Below, in pieces: positions 3,965-5,247 of a DNA stretch of 5,247 bases. This DNA comes from Deltaproteobacteria bacterium (GTDB taxonomy: Bacteria; Myxococcota_A; UBA9160; SMWR01), in contig JAFDAW010000277.1 in assembly GCA_019313605.1 (NCBI GenBank), forward strand, positions 1-5,247, given 5' to 3'. Numbering within the stretch: the stretch's first letter is position 1; each line of letters begins with the position of its first letter. The notes under the pieces are model-generated. The model did not search any database. It saw only the letters and a program-made list of their open reading frames with translations, and was not told the origin of the DNA. The position numbers and the translations under genes are program-made.

Positions 3965-5247
3965 ATGACAGTTGATCACCGAACTGTTCTCATTTGCCGA
4001 GGCACCGGCTGCGAATCGACCAAGTCGCCTGCGATTCAGGCTGCGCTAGATGCCGAGCTTCAAGACAGTGATATAGAGGTCAAATTCACGGGCTGTCACG
4101 GCATGTGCCAGCAGGGGCCGATCGTGATCGTTGAACCGGAAGGCACCTTCTACGCCCATGTCAAAACGAAAGATGCGCCTAAAATCGTCGAGTCCCTGAC
4201 CGATACCGGTCAACCGGTCGAGCGCCTGTACTACAAAGACCCCGCAACCAAAGCAAAGCTTCCCACCTATCACGACATCCCCTTCTACGCCAAACAAAAG
4301 CGCCTGGTTCTGCGCAACTGTGGACACATCAATCCGGAAGAGATTTCGGATTACGTGAATGCCGGGGGCTACCAGGGGTTGAAGAAGGCTTTGTTCGAAC
4401 TAGCGCCCGAAGAAATCGTCGACATCGTCAAGCAAAGCGGCTTGCGTGGGCGCGGTGGAGGGGGTTTCTCCACCGGAATGAAATGGCAGTTCTGCCAGCA
4501 AGCAGAAGGCGACGTCAAATACGTGCTCTGCAACGCCGACGAGGGCGACCCCGGCGCGTTCATGGACCGCAGCGTGCTCGAAGGTGATCCACACGCCGTA
4601 CTCGAGGGGATGGTCATCGCTGGCTCCGCGATCGGCGCCAAGCAGGGCTACATCTATTGCCGCGCCGAATACCCACTCGCGATCAAACGCCTACAGGTCG
4701 CCATCCGACAAGCCAGAGAGGAGGGTTACCTGGGCAAGGGCATCATGGGCAGCAATTTCGAATTCGATATCGAAATCTTTCAAGGAGCCGGCGCTTTCGT
4801 CTGCGGTGAAGAAACCGCTCTGATGATCTCGATAGAAGGCAAGCGCGGCATGCCGCGCGTCCGGCCTCCCTATCCCGCGCACTCGGGTCTATACGGCAAG
4901 CCCACCCTGCTCAACAACGTCAAGACCTACGCAAATGTCTCGCAGATCGTCGATAAGGGAGCTGACTGGTTCGCCAGCATCGGAACCGAGAAGAGCAAAG
5001 GCACAGCCGTCTTCGCGCTGACCGGGAAGATCGCCAACAGCGGCCTGATCGAAGTCCCCATGGGCGTCACCCCGCGAGAGATCATTTACGATATCGGCGG
5101 CGGTGTCTTGAACGGCAAGAAATTCAAAGCCCTGCAGACGGGCGGCCCCTCGGGCGGCTGCCTGCCCGAATCCTTCCTGGATGTTCCCGTCGACTACGAC
5201 TCTCTGATCGCAGCCGGTTCCATGATGGGATCCGGCGGTATGGTCGT
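3965..5247 (+). CDS. nuoF: NuoF-type NADH-binding flavoprotein subunit (HydB/HndC/FdsB-like), cut by the right edge
   Basis: 427 codons are visible and the frame is open at the edge; related proteins run to about 570-620 residues. Residues 6-80 are a thioredoxin-like 2Fe-2S domain with C11-x4-C16 (CRGTGC) and C44-x3-C48 (CHGMC). The 51-kDa-type core follows: the NADH/FMN glycine-rich loop RGRGGGGFSTGMKW (161-174), NADEGDPGAFMDR (190-202), EGDPHAVLEGM (206-216), GAGAFVCGEETALM (274-287), then RPPYPAHSGLYGKPTLLNNV (300-319). A SLBB-like region follows, with TGGPSGGCLP (392-401). The 4Fe-4S cysteines and any ferredoxin tail lie beyond the edge. The protein should oxidise or reduce NAD(H) through FMN and pass electrons to a partner enzyme. 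The N-terminal 2Fe-2S domain points to a soluble hydrogenase, formate dehydrogenase or bifurcating complex and away from classical complex I NuoF. Its ATG overlaps the end of the nuoE remnant by 11 bases, as in coupled operons. Confidence 0.93.
   Translation, partial: MTVDHRTVLICRGTGCESTKSPAIQAALDAELQDSDIEVKFTGCHGMCQQGPIVIVEPEGTFYAHVKTKDAPKIVESLTDTGQPVERLYYKDPATKAKLPTYHDIPFYAKQKRLVLRNCGHINPEEISDYVNAGGYQGLKKALFELAPEEIVDIVKQSGLRGRGGGGFSTGMKWQFCQQAEGDVKYVLCNADEGDPGAFMDRSVLEGDPHAVLEGMVIAGSAIGAKQGYIYCRAEYPLAIKRLQVAIRQAREEGYLGKGIMGSNFEFDIEIFQGAGAFVCGEETALMISIEGKRGMPRVRPPYPAHSGLYGKPTLLNNVKTYANVSQIVDKGADWFASIGTEKSKGTAVFALTGKIANSGLIEVPMGVTPREIIYDIGGGVLNGKKFKALQTGGPSGGCLPESFLDVPVDYDSLIAAGSMMGSGGMV

Larger units (their letters stand above)
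3557..3975 (+). pseudogene. nuoE: nuoE-type 2Fe-2S subunit with internal deletion and frameshift
   Basis: The protein begins normally for a NuoE/HydC-type 24-kDa subunit. Residues 1-68 contain the helical N-terminal domain and the signature VFGVATFYAQF (52-62), up to TPTG. From 3763 homology resumes in a different frame for 70 codons: APAIL, then ETVACIGCCALAPC carrying the C-x3-C cluster half, then EEVHGNLT, stopping at 3975. About 16 residues expected between these points (48 bases, replaced by 2) are absent. They include the first cluster pair, usually C-x4-C in a VCxGTAC context. The uninterrupted frame instead gives an unrelated basic tail ending at 3919. Adding 16 residues would give about 154, a normal family length. 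The rest of the gene and its coupling to nuoF look undamaged, so the lesion is recent or is an assembly error. A ribosome site (AGAGGG, 3547-3552) stands 4 bases before the ATG. Confidence 0.85.

Overview
The window is GC-rich bacterial DNA with G/C-biased third codon positions. Its gene types are a cysteine-rich PAS sensor, an ARPP-1 family protein, an orphan radical SAM enzyme and a soluble NuoE/NuoF-type NAD module. These would suit an anaerobic or facultative deltaproteobacterial-type lineage (Desulfobacterota, Myxococcota or similar), but no single-copy marker is present, so the taxonomy is a guess.

Layout. On the minus strand, reading right to left from about 1577, lie a doubtful 33-codon ORF, an ARPP-1 (DUF6569-like) gene (436-1479), and the start of a PAS-domain sensor cut by the left edge (1-331). 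An imperfect stem-loop sits just before the PAS ribosome binding site. Divergently, on the plus strand, an XRE-type helix-turn-helix regulator starts at 1702 from a repeat-bearing promoter region that the two sides share. A radical SAM protein follows (2461-3366). After a 190-base gap come a NuoE-type gene (3557-3975) and a NuoF-type NADH-binding subunit (3965 to the right edge). The nuoE gene is broken by an apparent internal deletion.

How the parts work together. NuoE and NuoF normally form the flavin and iron-sulfur module that exchanges electrons with NAD(H). The N-terminal thioredoxin-like 2Fe-2S domain on this NuoF is typical of soluble NAD-linked hydrogenases, formate dehydrogenases and bifurcating enzymes, and is not usual in respiratory complex I. 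The catalytic partner should lie beyond the right edge. The nuoE frame is intact up to residue 68 and resumes in another frame at 3763. About 16 residues are missing between these points, including the first two cluster cysteines. This is either a real pseudogene or an assembly error.

The left half looks like a regulatory or accessory neighbourhood of unclear function. No tRNA, rRNA, CRISPR array, insertion sequence or convincing rho-independent terminator was seen. The strongest leads are the nuoE lesion, the 11-bp direct repeats 20 bp apart in front of a possibly leaderless XRE gene, and the unassigned XRE/radical SAM and ARPP-1/PAS pairings.
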